Of a stretch of 25,941 bases of DNA, positions 16,227 to 24,115 are shown in pieces. The DNA lies in assembly GCA_964393115.1 (NCBI GenBank), contig CAYMST010000033.1:1-25941 (forward strand). The letters are read 5' to 3'. Under the pieces are notes generated by a model, which was given only the letters and a program-made list of their open reading frames with translations, had not been told where the DNA came from and ran no database searches. Within the stretch, counting starts at the first letter, position 1, and every line of letters begins with the position of its first letter. This stretch comes from CAYMST01 sp964393115. Lineage in GTDB: Bacteria; Bacteroidota; Bacteroidia; Cytophagales; Cyclobacteriaceae. Made by a program: the position numbers and the translations under genes.

Positions 16227-16856
16227 ATGAAAAGAACATTATGGCCACTATTAATTATTCTGTTTTTATACTCTTGTACTGAAGACTTCGAAAGTGAGGA
16301 TGAAGACTACTACACGGAATATATTGATGGAGTTGGTGCGGTAATAGAACATGATTTAGGAGAGCTTCCGATGATTGATGCTGTAACCAGTGGTATTGAA
16401 GGAAGAATTAGAGTGACGCGTGGACCAGTGCAGAAAGTAACCATTTATGCTCAGGAGAATATTTTTAGACTTATTGAGTATGAAGTTGATGAAGGACATT
16501 TTACGGTGAGCATGAATCCAGATGTGAATATCAGAAATGCGAAGGAAGTGGAGGTAAATGTGCAATTAGCTAATGAGGTCGAGGTGGTATCTATGTTTGG
16601 CTCAGGAAGAATCGATCTTCAAGGTGAAAGCCAAAAGCTCTTGACTGTTTTACTCGTTGGTACTGGACAAGTGGACGCTTTTGACTTGCCAGTGGAAAGG
16701 TGTCTGATCAATGTGGTTGGTGCAGGAGACTGTAAGCTTAACGTCTCCAAAGAAATCGCAGGGGTATACACGGGCATAGGAAATATACAGGTAAAGGGTA
16801 GCCCGTTGGTGAACTTAGAAGGCAAAGGCTATGGCTCCATTTCCTTTGAAGATTAA
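16227..16856 (+). CDS. Lipoprotein with DUF2807 (auto-transporter adhesin head GIN-like) domain
   Basis: This is a predicted lipoprotein of 209 residues. The start ATG at 16227 gives a compact signal peptide MKRTLWPLLIILFLYS with the lipobox cysteine at residue 17; the GTG at 16209 would only lengthen the leader. The mature part opens with an acidic Glu/Asp-rich linker. It then shows repeated short beta strands with glycine turns (FGSGRIDL, GTGQVDAF, GAGDCKL, GIGNIQVKG, GKGYGSISF), the hallmark of the DUF2807 beta-helix/head GIN family common in Bacteroidota lipoproteins. The biochemical role of the family is unknown; it is extracytoplasmic and may be adhesive or structural. Only 5 bases separate its stop from the stop of the convergent regulator gene, with no terminator between. 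Confidence 0.82.
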   Translation: MKRTLWPLLIILFLYSCTEDFESEDEDYYTEYIDGVGAVIEHDLGELPMIDAVTSGIEGRIRVTRGPVQKVTIYAQENIFRLIEYEVDEGHFTVSMNPDVNIRNAKEVEVNVQLANEVEVVSMFGSGRIDLQGESQKLLTVLLVGTGQVDAFDLPVERCLINVVGAGDCKLNVSKEIAGVYTGIGNIQVKGSPLVNLEGKGYGSISFED

Positions 16857-16861
16857 AAGAA

Positions 16862-18055
16862 CTAGTCAACTAAGGTATTTGTTAAAAGAATTTTTGAATC
16901 TAAGTCTGTGCGATCAAGGGCTTTGACTTCAAGCAATACTTCATATTGATCTGGAACCTTATTCCATTTTTTGGACATATGAGCGGATATTTGATCAGAC
17001 AGTTTTTTGTCTGTAAAGCACTTTAGTGATTGTGTAACAGAACCATCCCATAGTCCAGATAGCATGACGATTTGGTTCTTATTTGGCCCGTTAAACTTTC
17101 CTATAAACCCATAATCAACGTGTGACAGATTAGGCTTCCCAAAAGGTTTAAATTCTTGCTGATTAGTCGAATCTGTATATAGATATGTGCCATTTTGAGT
17201 GAATTCAAAATGGCTTTTTTGAAAATAATTCATGAAGATCCCCATAGACTTCTGTAGTCCAATGAACACAATGTCGTAGTCTCGTAGATCCTTAGCACTT
17301 ACTTTGGAGCGCATTCGGATTTGAAAGTCTTTATTATTTTTCGTTAGAAAGTAGGTTACCGACCTTATCCAATCAGCACTATTTTGGATAAGAAAAGAAT
17401 AATGATGTGGTTCATATAAAACAGAGGTGTCCTGATGGTCTTCAACCAGTTTTTCGAATTCCTGGGAAGTATTGATCTGATATTCACGTATAGTTCTTTT
17501 TTTACCTGTAGCTCTATTGGTCTCTTCAAAAATGTACATGTCTCCCAAAACGATAAGAAGAGGTTTATTGCTGGTAAGGATGTCAGACCATAACTTACTC
17601 GACTGACCTATTGACTGTGATGGGCGTTTGAAATAAAATACCGTACTGATTATTAATACCAGAAAAGTGGCAGCGAGGAATGCCAGTGCAGATCGCCTTT
17701 GGACTAGGTTTACCCCGAGAGGAGCGTAGCTTTTGGTATCACCTCTTTTTTCTAAGATAAGCTGATAGCTTCCTTTTGGGATGCGGATCTGATATTCATC
17801 GCTGATACCTTCCTCTTGATAGTAGGTGGCTAGTCTCTTTCTAAGATTATGAACGTATACTCGCGTTTTTCCAGTGTCAAAATCTTTTGCTTCTTCGTGA
17901 CCGAATACATGTGCAGCGATTGTCGTTTCTTTTGGTACTTCGCCTTTCAAGGAAGACTCCACTAAGAACCTTAATAATTCCTTGCCTGAGTTATATTTCT
18001 TGAAGGTAGTACTGTCGATTACTCGATTTGCGAAATAAGAGAGTTTTTGTTCCAT
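16862..18055 (-). CDS. Membrane-anchored one-component transcriptional regulator (winged-helix-like N-terminus, TM, sensor-like C-terminus)
   Basis: This 397-residue protein has three parts. Residues 1-100 contain LLRFLVESSLKGE, IAAHVFGHEEAKDFDTGKTRVYVHNLRKRL (key residues H-V-F-G, D-x-x-x-x-x-T-R-V-x-V-x-x-L-R-x-R-L) and IRIPKGSYQL. This pattern is common at the N-terminus of predicted helix-turn-helix regulators from Acidobacteria and Planctomycetes and ends in a wing-like beta hairpin. A single membrane helix lies at about residues 121-142. The remaining 255 residues would be extracytoplasmic, with alternating beta strands and helices (PLLIVLGD, DYDIVFIGLQKS, QIVMLSG) like the C-terminal domain of those same proteins. 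The layout is CadC/ToxR-like without sequence identity to them. It is transcribed away from the PSCyt1/DUF1501 operon, which is its likely target. Family assignment is from memory and moderately certain. Confidence 0.65.
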   Translation of the reverse strand: MEQKLSYFANRVIDSTTFKKYNSGKELLRFLVESSLKGEVPKETTIAAHVFGHEEAKDFDTGKTRVYVHNLRKRLATYYQEEGISDEYQIRIPKGSYQLILEKRGDTKSYAPLGVNLVQRRSALAFLAATFLVLIISTVFYFKRPSQSIGQSSKLWSDILTSNKPLLIVLGDMYIFEETNRATGKKRTIREYQINTSQEFEKLVEDHQDTSVLYEPHHYSFLIQNSADWIRSVTYFLTKNNKDFQIRMRSKVSAKDLRDYDIVFIGLQKSMGIFMNYFQKSHFEFTQNGTYLYTDSTNQQEFKPFGKPNLSHVDYGFIGKFNGPNKNQIVMLSGLWDGSVTQSLKCFTDKKLSDQISAHMSKKWNKVPDQYEVLLEVKALDRTDLDSKILLTNTLVD

Positions 18056-18066
18056 GAAGAGTAGTC

Positions 18067-18074
18067 CAAAAATA
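18067..18074 (-). promoter_or_regulatory. Possible -7 box for the membrane regulator gene
   Basis: Read on the minus strand the sequence is TATTTTTG, an exact match to TAnnTTTG, 11 bases upstream of the regulator ATG (18055). No clear -33 TTTG lies at the proper distance. The tandem repeat at 18101-18128 lies just upstream of it. Confidence 0.33.
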
Positions 18075-18100
18075 ATGAAAACTACGGTTTACTCATGCTT

Positions 18101-18128
18101 TTAAGTGATTGGTATTTAAGTAATTGGT
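18101..18128. repeat. Tandem 13-base direct repeat in the divergent promoter region
   Basis: TTAAGTGATTGGT (18101-18113) and TTAAGTAATTGGT (18116-18128) match at 12 of 13 positions with a 15-base period, about one and a half helical turns. They lie between the divergent regulator and operon starts, about 27 bases upstream of the candidate regulator -7 box, and may be a regulator binding site. Confidence 0.5.
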
Positions 18129-18163
18129 TGTTAGTTTGTTATGTGTGTTTTCGAACCTTTCTC

Positions 18164-18189
18164 TAACCGTAATTAACGGTTAATTAACC
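18164..18189. promoter_or_regulatory. Overlapping palindromes, candidate operator
   Basis: TAACCGT (18164-18170) and ACGGTTA (18176-18182) form 7-bp perfect inverted arms around AATTA. The right arm is shared with a second perfect palindrome, GGTTAATTAACC (18178-18189). The result is three regularly placed half-sites centred near the middle of the 265-base divergent intergenic region, a typical location for the operator of the divergently encoded regulator. Confidence 0.5.
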
Positions 18190-18320
18190 CCTTTTTTCCA
18201 TATCTCTTTCCTAAAATGGTACCTGAGTTTCAATCGATGGTAGGTTGGAATTCATGGTAAAGACATCTAATTAATTATTCGGAGTTGCTAATAATTCCAT
18301 TTTAGACAATAAACGATTTC

Positions 18321-21300
18321 ATGGTTTTGAATCCCAGTTTATCCTATATGCGAGTAGCAAAAGTTGTTTTCGGCTTTGGTTTTTTACGCTTAATCTTATT
18401 GGTATTAATCGGTACTTTTTTTTCCTGTACATCTAGTAGTATACCTCAAGAAGTGGTATTGGAAATAGAAGGTTTACCGGAAGAGTTGGATTATAACTTT
18501 CATGTCAAGCCTATATTATCAGATAAATGTTTTGGGTGTCACGGACCTGATGCGGCTAATAGGAAAGCGGAGTTTAGATTAGATACCCATCAAGGAGCCC
18601 TGAAGACTTTACAGGCCGAAGAGACGCGGAGAGGTATAGTGCCGGGTAGTATAGAAAATAGTGAAGTGCTGACGCGTATTTTTCATGTCAACGAAGCGTT
18701 AGTTATGCCTCCTGTTTCTTCTCACCTAAGTCTTACGGATAGGGAAAAGGCGATTATAACCAAATGGATAAAAGATGGTGCGGAGTACAAGCGCCATTGG
18801 TCACTAATACCTTTAGCTCCTGTTGAAATTCCTAATGAATCAAAGAACTTAACGAATCCAATAGACCAGTTTGTCCTTCAACAGCTACGGTCAAAAGGAC
18901 TTGATTTTAATGAAAAGGCATCTCCATCAACACTTTTACGAAGAGCTTCTTTCTCATTAACAGGTCTTCCGCCAAGTCTGCCTGATATTAAGGCTTTTGT
19001 TAGTAATAAGAGTTCGACAGCTTATTCCAAATTAATTGATGATTTACTATCCAGACCTTCTTATGGGGAACGCATGGCTGCAGATTGGATGGATGTAGCT
19101 CGGTATGCCGACAGTGATGGGTATTTAGATGACAAACATCGGGAGTTTTCACCATGGAGAGATTGGGTAATTGGAGCATTTAATAAAAACTTATCATACG
19201 AAGAGTTTGTAACGCTGCAATTGGCAGGAGATTTATTACCAGAGGCGACGAAAGAAACCATTTTACCCACAGCCTTTAATCGCTTACATAAGCGGAACTC
19301 TGAGGCAGGTATTATTTTCGAAGAGTTTCGTGTTGAACATAATGCCGATAGAACCAATACCTTGGGAAAGGCCTTTTTAGGTCTTTCTGTAGAATGCGCG
19401 CGTTGTCATGATCATAAATACGACCCAATATCACAAAAAGACTACTACTCGATATATGCCTTTTTCAACCAAACCAATGATTTGGGAACTGCTGTGTATG
19501 GTCCCGATCAGACTCCAGGGCCTGCTTTGCTCTTAACGAGTGAAGAAGAAGAAGATAGACTACGAGCGATTAGAAGTTATATCGACTCTTTAGAAAAATC
19601 CCATGTGCCTCGGAAGTCTAATTTCAAGGTTTCAAAAGTTCAAGTTCAGCAGGCACTAGAAAAGAAGATTGTTGCGCACTACGACTTTAATCATGTTAGT
19701 GGTGGTCAGACACCGGAGTCGAAACACCGTGTTGGTGCTGCCACGCTAAAGGGTGAAATACTAAAGCCTGGAGTGAATGGGACGGCTTTTTTTGTGAGTG
19801 ACTATAACTCCGGGAAGTTGGCTAAGAAAGTAGGATGGTATGATCGCACGGACCCTTTTTCGGTGGAGCTGTGGATCAAACCTGATACCCTATATACAGA
19901 AGCGAGTATCTTGGCACATTGCGAAAACTTAAGGTTGGGTTTTAAAGGATACCATATCTCACTTGACCACAATCGAGTACGGTTTAGTATGTCACATTCC
20001 TGGCCCCAAAACGCCTTACAAGTGACGACCCATCAAAAGATAACTATAGGGGAGTGGGTTCATCTTGTAATTACCTATGATGGTTCTAGTAAAGCTAACG
20101 GTGTTGCGATATACATTAACGGTGATCGACAAGATTTGAAGACCGATTTAGATCATCTCTACAAAGGAATCTTGTATGTCCCGGATATTCATACCTATGG
20201 ATTTGACGGGATCACAATTGGTTCCAGAGAAAAGTTTGTTCCTTTCAAAAACGGCGGATTAGATGAGATTAAGGTTTATCGTGATCGGCTATCTGCGCTT
20301 GAAGTTTGGTATGCATACCAGAGTACTAAAGGAAGTGCTACTCTTGACCTACCTGCTGAACTCAAAGAAGGCTTTGTTGATCAAAACCTAAATGAACACC
20401 TAAAAAAGAAGCGAAATAGACTTAATCGTGCTCGCGAACAAGAAAACGATTTGGTGAATGAAATCGAAGAGATTATGGTCATGGGAGACCTGCCCGAAGG
20501 GAGAAAGACTTACCTGCTTGAAAGAGGTGTTTATAACGCGCCGGGTGAGGAGGTAAGCCCTTCTACTCCATCTGAAATTCTTCCTTTTGAGGATAAATAT
20601 CCGAAAAACAGATTGGGACTTGCTCAATGGCTATTTGACCCAAAAAACCCACTTACAGCGAGGGTTTACGTAAATCGAATATGGCAAATGCATTTTGGTC
20701 GAGGACTGGTCAAGACCGCTGAGGACTTTGGAAATCAAGGAGATCTGCCTTCTCACCCTGAGTTACTGGATTGGTTAGCGAATTATTTTGTTGAATCGGG
20801 TTGGGATATCAAAGCCTTACATAAGCTGATTCTTACTTCAAAAACCTATCAGCAAAGCTCTAAATGTGCTCCTGGACTTCGAGAAAGAGATCCGGAAAAT
20901 GTTTTTTTGGCTAGAGGTCCTAGTTATCGACTGCCGGCAGAAATGATTCGCGATAATGCTTTGGCCACTAGCGGACTATTGGTAAATAAAGTAGGTGGTA
21001 AAAGTGTGTATCCATATCAGCCTGAAGGTCTTTGGGATGGTCTAACCACCAAGGGATGGGCATACAAGTACTTGATCGAGCCTGGGGAGGGATTGTACAG
21101 ACGTAGTCTGTATACTATTTGGAAGAGAACGTCAGCTCCTCCTTCTATGCAAATTTTTGATGTATCAGATAGAAGTACTTGTGAAGTACGACGAACGGTT
21201 TCAAGCACTCCTTTACAAGCCTTGGTTTTGCTAAACGATCCTCAGTTCATTGAAGCAGCCAGGGTAATGGCAGAAAATATTTTAAGTAAACACAGTTCTC

Positions 21301-21551
21301 AGAGTACGAGTCTTAATGATGCTTTTATGCTTACCACAGGTAGAGAGGCCGAAGGCAAGGAGTTTGACCAAATAAATAGATTTTATGAACAGGAACTCGA
21401 ACACTTCAAAAATAATCGAAAAGAGTGTTTGGAGTACCTAGAGGTTGGCTATCAAAAGCTAAAAGTCGGACAATCATTACCCGAATTAGCTGCACTGGCT
21501 GTTGTGATTAATTCTCTCATGAATACTTCTGAGGCTTATACCATGTATTAA
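18321..21551 (+). CDS. PSCyt1 - DUF1549 - LamG - DUF1553 (PSD1) multidomain lipoprotein
   Basis: This is a 1076-residue extracytoplasmic protein of a family best known from Planctomycetes. A hydrophobic leader ends in a lipobox-like FFSC with Cys36; the start could be the ATG at 18321 or the one at 18348. A PSCyt1 cytochrome c domain follows, with CFGCH at residues 70-74, next to the family's HGPDAANRKAEFRLD. DUF1549 (about 180-385) contains a second CxxCH, Cys359-ARC-His363, within CARCHDHKYDP. A LamG/concanavalin-like domain (about 449-655, with FSVELWIKPDT and WVHLVITYDG) is inserted before a short coiled coil (about 690-715). DUF1553/PSD1 (about 760-1060) opens with AQWLFDPKNPLTARVYVNRIW. 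The biochemical activity of the family is not established; heme binding and carbohydrate or polymer binding are inferred. The DUF1501 gene follows after 10 bases. Confidence 0.92.
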   Translation: MVLNPSLSYMRVAKVVFGFGFLRLILLVLIGTFFSCTSSSIPQEVVLEIEGLPEELDYNFHVKPILSDKCFGCHGPDAANRKAEFRLDTHQGALKTLQAEETRRGIVPGSIENSEVLTRIFHVNEALVMPPVSSHLSLTDREKAIITKWIKDGAEYKRHWSLIPLAPVEIPNESKNLTNPIDQFVLQQLRSKGLDFNEKASPSTLLRRASFSLTGLPPSLPDIKAFVSNKSSTAYSKLIDDLLSRPSYGERMAADWMDVARYADSDGYLDDKHREFSPWRDWVIGAFNKNLSYEEFVTLQLAGDLLPEATKETILPTAFNRLHKRNSEAGIIFEEFRVEHNADRTNTLGKAFLGLSVECARCHDHKYDPISQKDYYSIYAFFNQTNDLGTAVYGPDQTPGPALLLTSEEEEDRLRAIRSYIDSLEKSHVPRKSNFKVSKVQVQQALEKKIVAHYDFNHVSGGQTPESKHRVGAATLKGEILKPGVNGTAFFVSDYNSGKLAKKVGWYDRTDPFSVELWIKPDTLYTEASILAHCENLRLGFKGYHISLDHNRVRFSMSHSWPQNALQVTTHQKITIGEWVHLVITYDGSSKANGVAIYINGDRQDLKTDLDHLYKGILYVPDIHTYGFDGITIGSREKFVPFKNGGLDEIKVYRDRLSALEVWYAYQSTKGSATLDLPAELKEGFVDQNLNEHLKKKRNRLNRAREQENDLVNEIEEIMVMGDLPEGRKTYLLERGVYNAPGEEVSPSTPSEILPFEDKYPKNRLGLAQWLFDPKNPLTARVYVNRIWQMHFGRGLVKTAEDFGNQGDLPSHPELLDWLANYFVESGWDIKALHKLILTSKTYQQSSKCAPGLRERDPENVFLARGPSYRLPAEMIRDNALATSGLLVNKVGGKSVYPYQPEGLWDGLTTKGWAYKYLIEPGEGLYRRSLYTIWKRTSAPPSMQIFDVSDRSTCEVRRTVSSTPLQALVLLNDPQFIEAARVMAENILSKHSSQSTSLNDAFMLTTGREAEGKEFDQINRFYEQELEHFKNNRKECLEYLEVGYQKLKVGQSLPELAALAVVINSLMNTSEAYTMY

Positions 21552-21561
21552 TTGTATTAAA

Positions 21562-23010
21562 ATGAAGAAAGACGAATATCATCAATTTATAAATCACAGG
21601 GTCAAAGAAACGCGACGAGATTTCCTGAAAAAAACGGCTATGGGCCTTGGATCTATGGCTCTGGGAAACTTGATCAATCCATTAAAAGCAAACGATCTTG
21701 AAAATGGTATATTAGGAGCATGTCATTTTCCTCCGAAAGCAAAACGGGTTATTTATCTGTTTCAAAGCGGAGGCCCATCTCAAATTGAGACGTTTGACTT
21801 TAAACCAGATCTAAGGAAATGGCACGGCACAGAAATTCCTGATTCGGTGAAGGGTAAGCAGCGCAATTCGGGAATGGTGGCAAATCAATCCACTTTTCCT
21901 CTGGTGCAGTCAATTTATGATTTCAAGCAATATGGTCAGACAGGAGCTTGGGTAAGTGAACTCTTTCCACATACAGCAGGAATTGTTGATGAGCTTTGCA
22001 TCATTAAATCTATGTATACCGAGGCCATAAACCACGAACCTGCGGTTATGTTCATGCAAACGGGGTCACAGTTTGGTGGGCGACCTTCAATTGGTTCGTG
22101 GTTAAGTTACGGCTTAGGAACAGACAATAAAGATCTCCCAAATTTTGTAGTGATGTTATCCCATGGTAAACATGGACAACCGCTCAACTCTCAGGTTTGG
22201 GGAAATGGTTTTCTCCCTTCTCATCACCAAGGTGTACAATTCCGTTCAGGCAAAGACCCAGTATTATATCTTTCTAATCCATCGGGAGTTCATAAGAGTG
22301 ATCGTCGACGCGCTTTAGACTTTGTGAAGTCGATGAATGGGTTTCAACATGACCTTTGGGGAGACCCGGAAATAGAATCTCGAATCAACCAATACGAAAT
22401 GGCATTTAAAATGCAAACGTCAGTTCCCGATGTTGTCGATGTCACTAATGAGTCTGACGCTACTTATGCGTTGTACGGAGAAGACGCTCGAAAACCAGGG
22501 ACGTACGCGGCAAATTGTTTGTTGGCTCGAAAACTAGCAGAAAAAGACGTAAAGTTCATTCAGCTCTATCATGCCGGTTGGGACCAACATAATAACCTTC
22601 CATCAGGAATTAGAGCACAGGCCAGAGATACTGATCAGGCCACTGCAGGACTTATTAAGGATCTAAAACAACGCGGTCTATTGGAAGATACCTTGGTGGT
22701 ATGGGGTGGTGAATTTGGTAGAACCAGCTTTTCGCAAGGAGCGCTGACTGCCGGTAACTACGGACGTGACCACCATCCTGGGTGCTTTTCGATGTGGATG
22801 GCTGGTGCTGGTGTCAAACCGGGGGTGTATGGCGAAACCGATGAGTTTAGCTATAATGTTGCTCATAACGGTGTACACGTGCATGATTTTCAGGCTACCA
22901 TGTTACATCTTCTTGGTATTGATCATGAGCGACTGACCTTCAAATATCAGGGTAGAAGATTTCGCCTCACTGATGTACATGGACATGTGGTGAAAGATAT
23001 TTTGACATAA
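21562..23010 (+). CDS. DUF1501 protein with Tat signal
   Basis: This 482-residue protein has a twin-arginine signal, ETRRDFLKKTAMGLG, with Arg18-Arg19, so it is exported folded, probably with a cofactor or metal already bound. The DUF1501 family is related to the alkaline phosphatase/sulfatase superfamily, and matching metal-site motifs are visible: FQSGGPSQIETFD near residue 70, WDQHN with Asp341 and His343, GGEFGRT around Glu384-Arg387, and GRDHHPG with His404 and His405. No catalytic Ser/Cys nucleophile for formylglycine is evident, so a classical sulfatase activity is not supported. DUF1501 genes almost always accompany PSCyt1/PSD1 genes, as here (10-base gap upstream, 21-base gap downstream), which implies a joint but still uncharacterised function. 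Confidence 0.93.
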   Translation: MKKDEYHQFINHRVKETRRDFLKKTAMGLGSMALGNLINPLKANDLENGILGACHFPPKAKRVIYLFQSGGPSQIETFDFKPDLRKWHGTEIPDSVKGKQRNSGMVANQSTFPLVQSIYDFKQYGQTGAWVSELFPHTAGIVDELCIIKSMYTEAINHEPAVMFMQTGSQFGGRPSIGSWLSYGLGTDNKDLPNFVVMLSHGKHGQPLNSQVWGNGFLPSHHQGVQFRSGKDPVLYLSNPSGVHKSDRRRALDFVKSMNGFQHDLWGDPEIESRINQYEMAFKMQTSVPDVVDVTNESDATYALYGEDARKPGTYAANCLLARKLAEKDVKFIQLYHAGWDQHNNLPSGIRAQARDTDQATAGLIKDLKQRGLLEDTLVVWGGEFGRTSFSQGALTAGNYGRDHHPGCFSMWMAGAGVKPGVYGETDEFSYNVAHNGVHVHDFQATMLHLLGIDHERLTFKYQGRRFRLTDVHGHVVKDILT

Positions 23011-23031
23011 AAACAAAAAACACTAAAGGAA

Positions 23032-24114
23032 ATGATGAGTAAAAATGAGTCTGTCTCTAAGGATCGTAGGGGATTTATAAAATCAGCTGCCATGGCCGGG
23101 TTGGGAGTGTCTATATTTAATTTTCATATTCTTAAAGCGGCCATACCCAAGGGAGAGATAATCGGTCATGGAGACTTTAAGTACCAAATCGATAGAGTCT
23201 GGGGAGATTTGAACCCTGCAAAAGTTCCGGTAATCAACTGCCATGAAATGGTTCAAGATCAGTCTGGACGATTAATTATGGTTACGGACCACCCTAAGAA
23301 TAATGTTATCATCTATGACAAGTCTGGTAAGCTCTTGAACACCTGGACGCTAAATTTTGAAGGGGCGCATGGATTGACCATACATGACGAAGGAGGCGAA
23401 GAGTTTCTCTATATAACCGATTTTATAACAGGCACGGTGGTTAAATGTACTTTGAAGGGAAGGGTAGTACTCACTTTGCCGCACCCGAGATCTTTTGGTT
23501 TGTACGAAGATTGTGCCCCTTATAGACCTACAGAAACAGCGATAGGTCCAAATGGAGATATATATGTAGCAGACGGATATGGCTCCCAATATATGCTGCA
23601 GTTTGACCGTGAGGGTAATTTTATTCGCAAGTTTGGTGGTAGTGGATTTCGAGATAAAAGGATGTTTAAAGAAGCACACGGCATTACGTTAGATACGCGA
23701 GATAGTAGTAATCCTACGCTTCTGTGTACTGCGAGAATTAAAAATACATTTAAGAGATATAGTCTGGATGGACAATACCTTGAAGATATTTATCTGCCAG
23801 GGGCTTTTGTAAGTCGGGCGGTAATTGACGACGATATGCTATATTCTGGAGTATGCTACAGCATGACCGCTGATAACTACAACATGCATGAAAATAAAGG
23901 GTTTGTAACTATTCTCAATGGTGATAATAAGGTGGTTTCCAACCCTGGAGGTACTAGACCTGAATATGATAAAAATGGCAGACTACAGCTGATGCAACAA
24001 TCAGAGCCAATATTTAAGCATTGCCATGATGTATGTGTAGATGAAGATAAAAATTTGTACGTATGCCAATGGAACGCTAATAACGTATATCCATACAAAC
24101 TTCATCGCGTCTAG
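23032..24114 (+). CDS. Tat-exported NHL/6-bladed beta-propeller, peptidyl-amidating-lyase-like
   Basis: This 360-residue protein has a twin-arginine signal KDRRGFIKSAAMAGLG (Arg12-Arg13) and then a beta-propeller made of NHL-like repeats. Typical strands are GPNGDIYVADGYGSQYMLQF, EGNFIRKFGG and DEDKNLYVCQWNANNVYPYKL. Blade openings carry regularly placed histidines: His71 (NCHEM), His113 (GAHGLTI), His216 (EAHGITL) and His332 (HCHDVCV). This is reminiscent of the zinc-binding histidines of peptidyl-alpha-hydroxyglycine alpha-amidating lyase, and the PTETAIGPNG blade also resembles that family. Enzymatic activity is inference; a purely structural or ligand-binding propeller is equally possible. 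It follows the DUF1501 gene by 21 bases and precedes the cytochrome gene by one base. Two adjacent ATGs (23032 and 23035) are possible starts. Confidence 0.8.
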   Translation: MMSKNESVSKDRRGFIKSAAMAGLGVSIFNFHILKAAIPKGEIIGHGDFKYQIDRVWGDLNPAKVPVINCHEMVQDQSGRLIMVTDHPKNNVIIYDKSGKLLNTWTLNFEGAHGLTIHDEGGEEFLYITDFITGTVVKCTLKGRVVLTLPHPRSFGLYEDCAPYRPTETAIGPNGDIYVADGYGSQYMLQFDREGNFIRKFGGSGFRDKRMFKEAHGITLDTRDSSNPTLLCTARIKNTFKRYSLDGQYLEDIYLPGAFVSRAVIDDDMLYSGVCYSMTADNYNMHENKGFVTILNGDNKVVSNPGGTRPEYDKNGRLQLMQQSEPIFKHCHDVCVDEDKNLYVCQWNANNVYPYKLHRV

Positions 24115-24115
24115 A

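Noticed and set aside
21562..23010. DUF1501 gene as a sulfatase
   Set aside because: It lacks the CxPxR/SxPxR formylglycine motif; only the superfamily metal-site pattern is shared.
24041..24115. Upstream start for the DUF2231/cytochrome gene inside the propeller gene
   Set aside because: The 75-base overlap is large, the encoded leader looks like an out-of-frame shadow, and the ATG at 24116 begins right at the conserved membrane domain.
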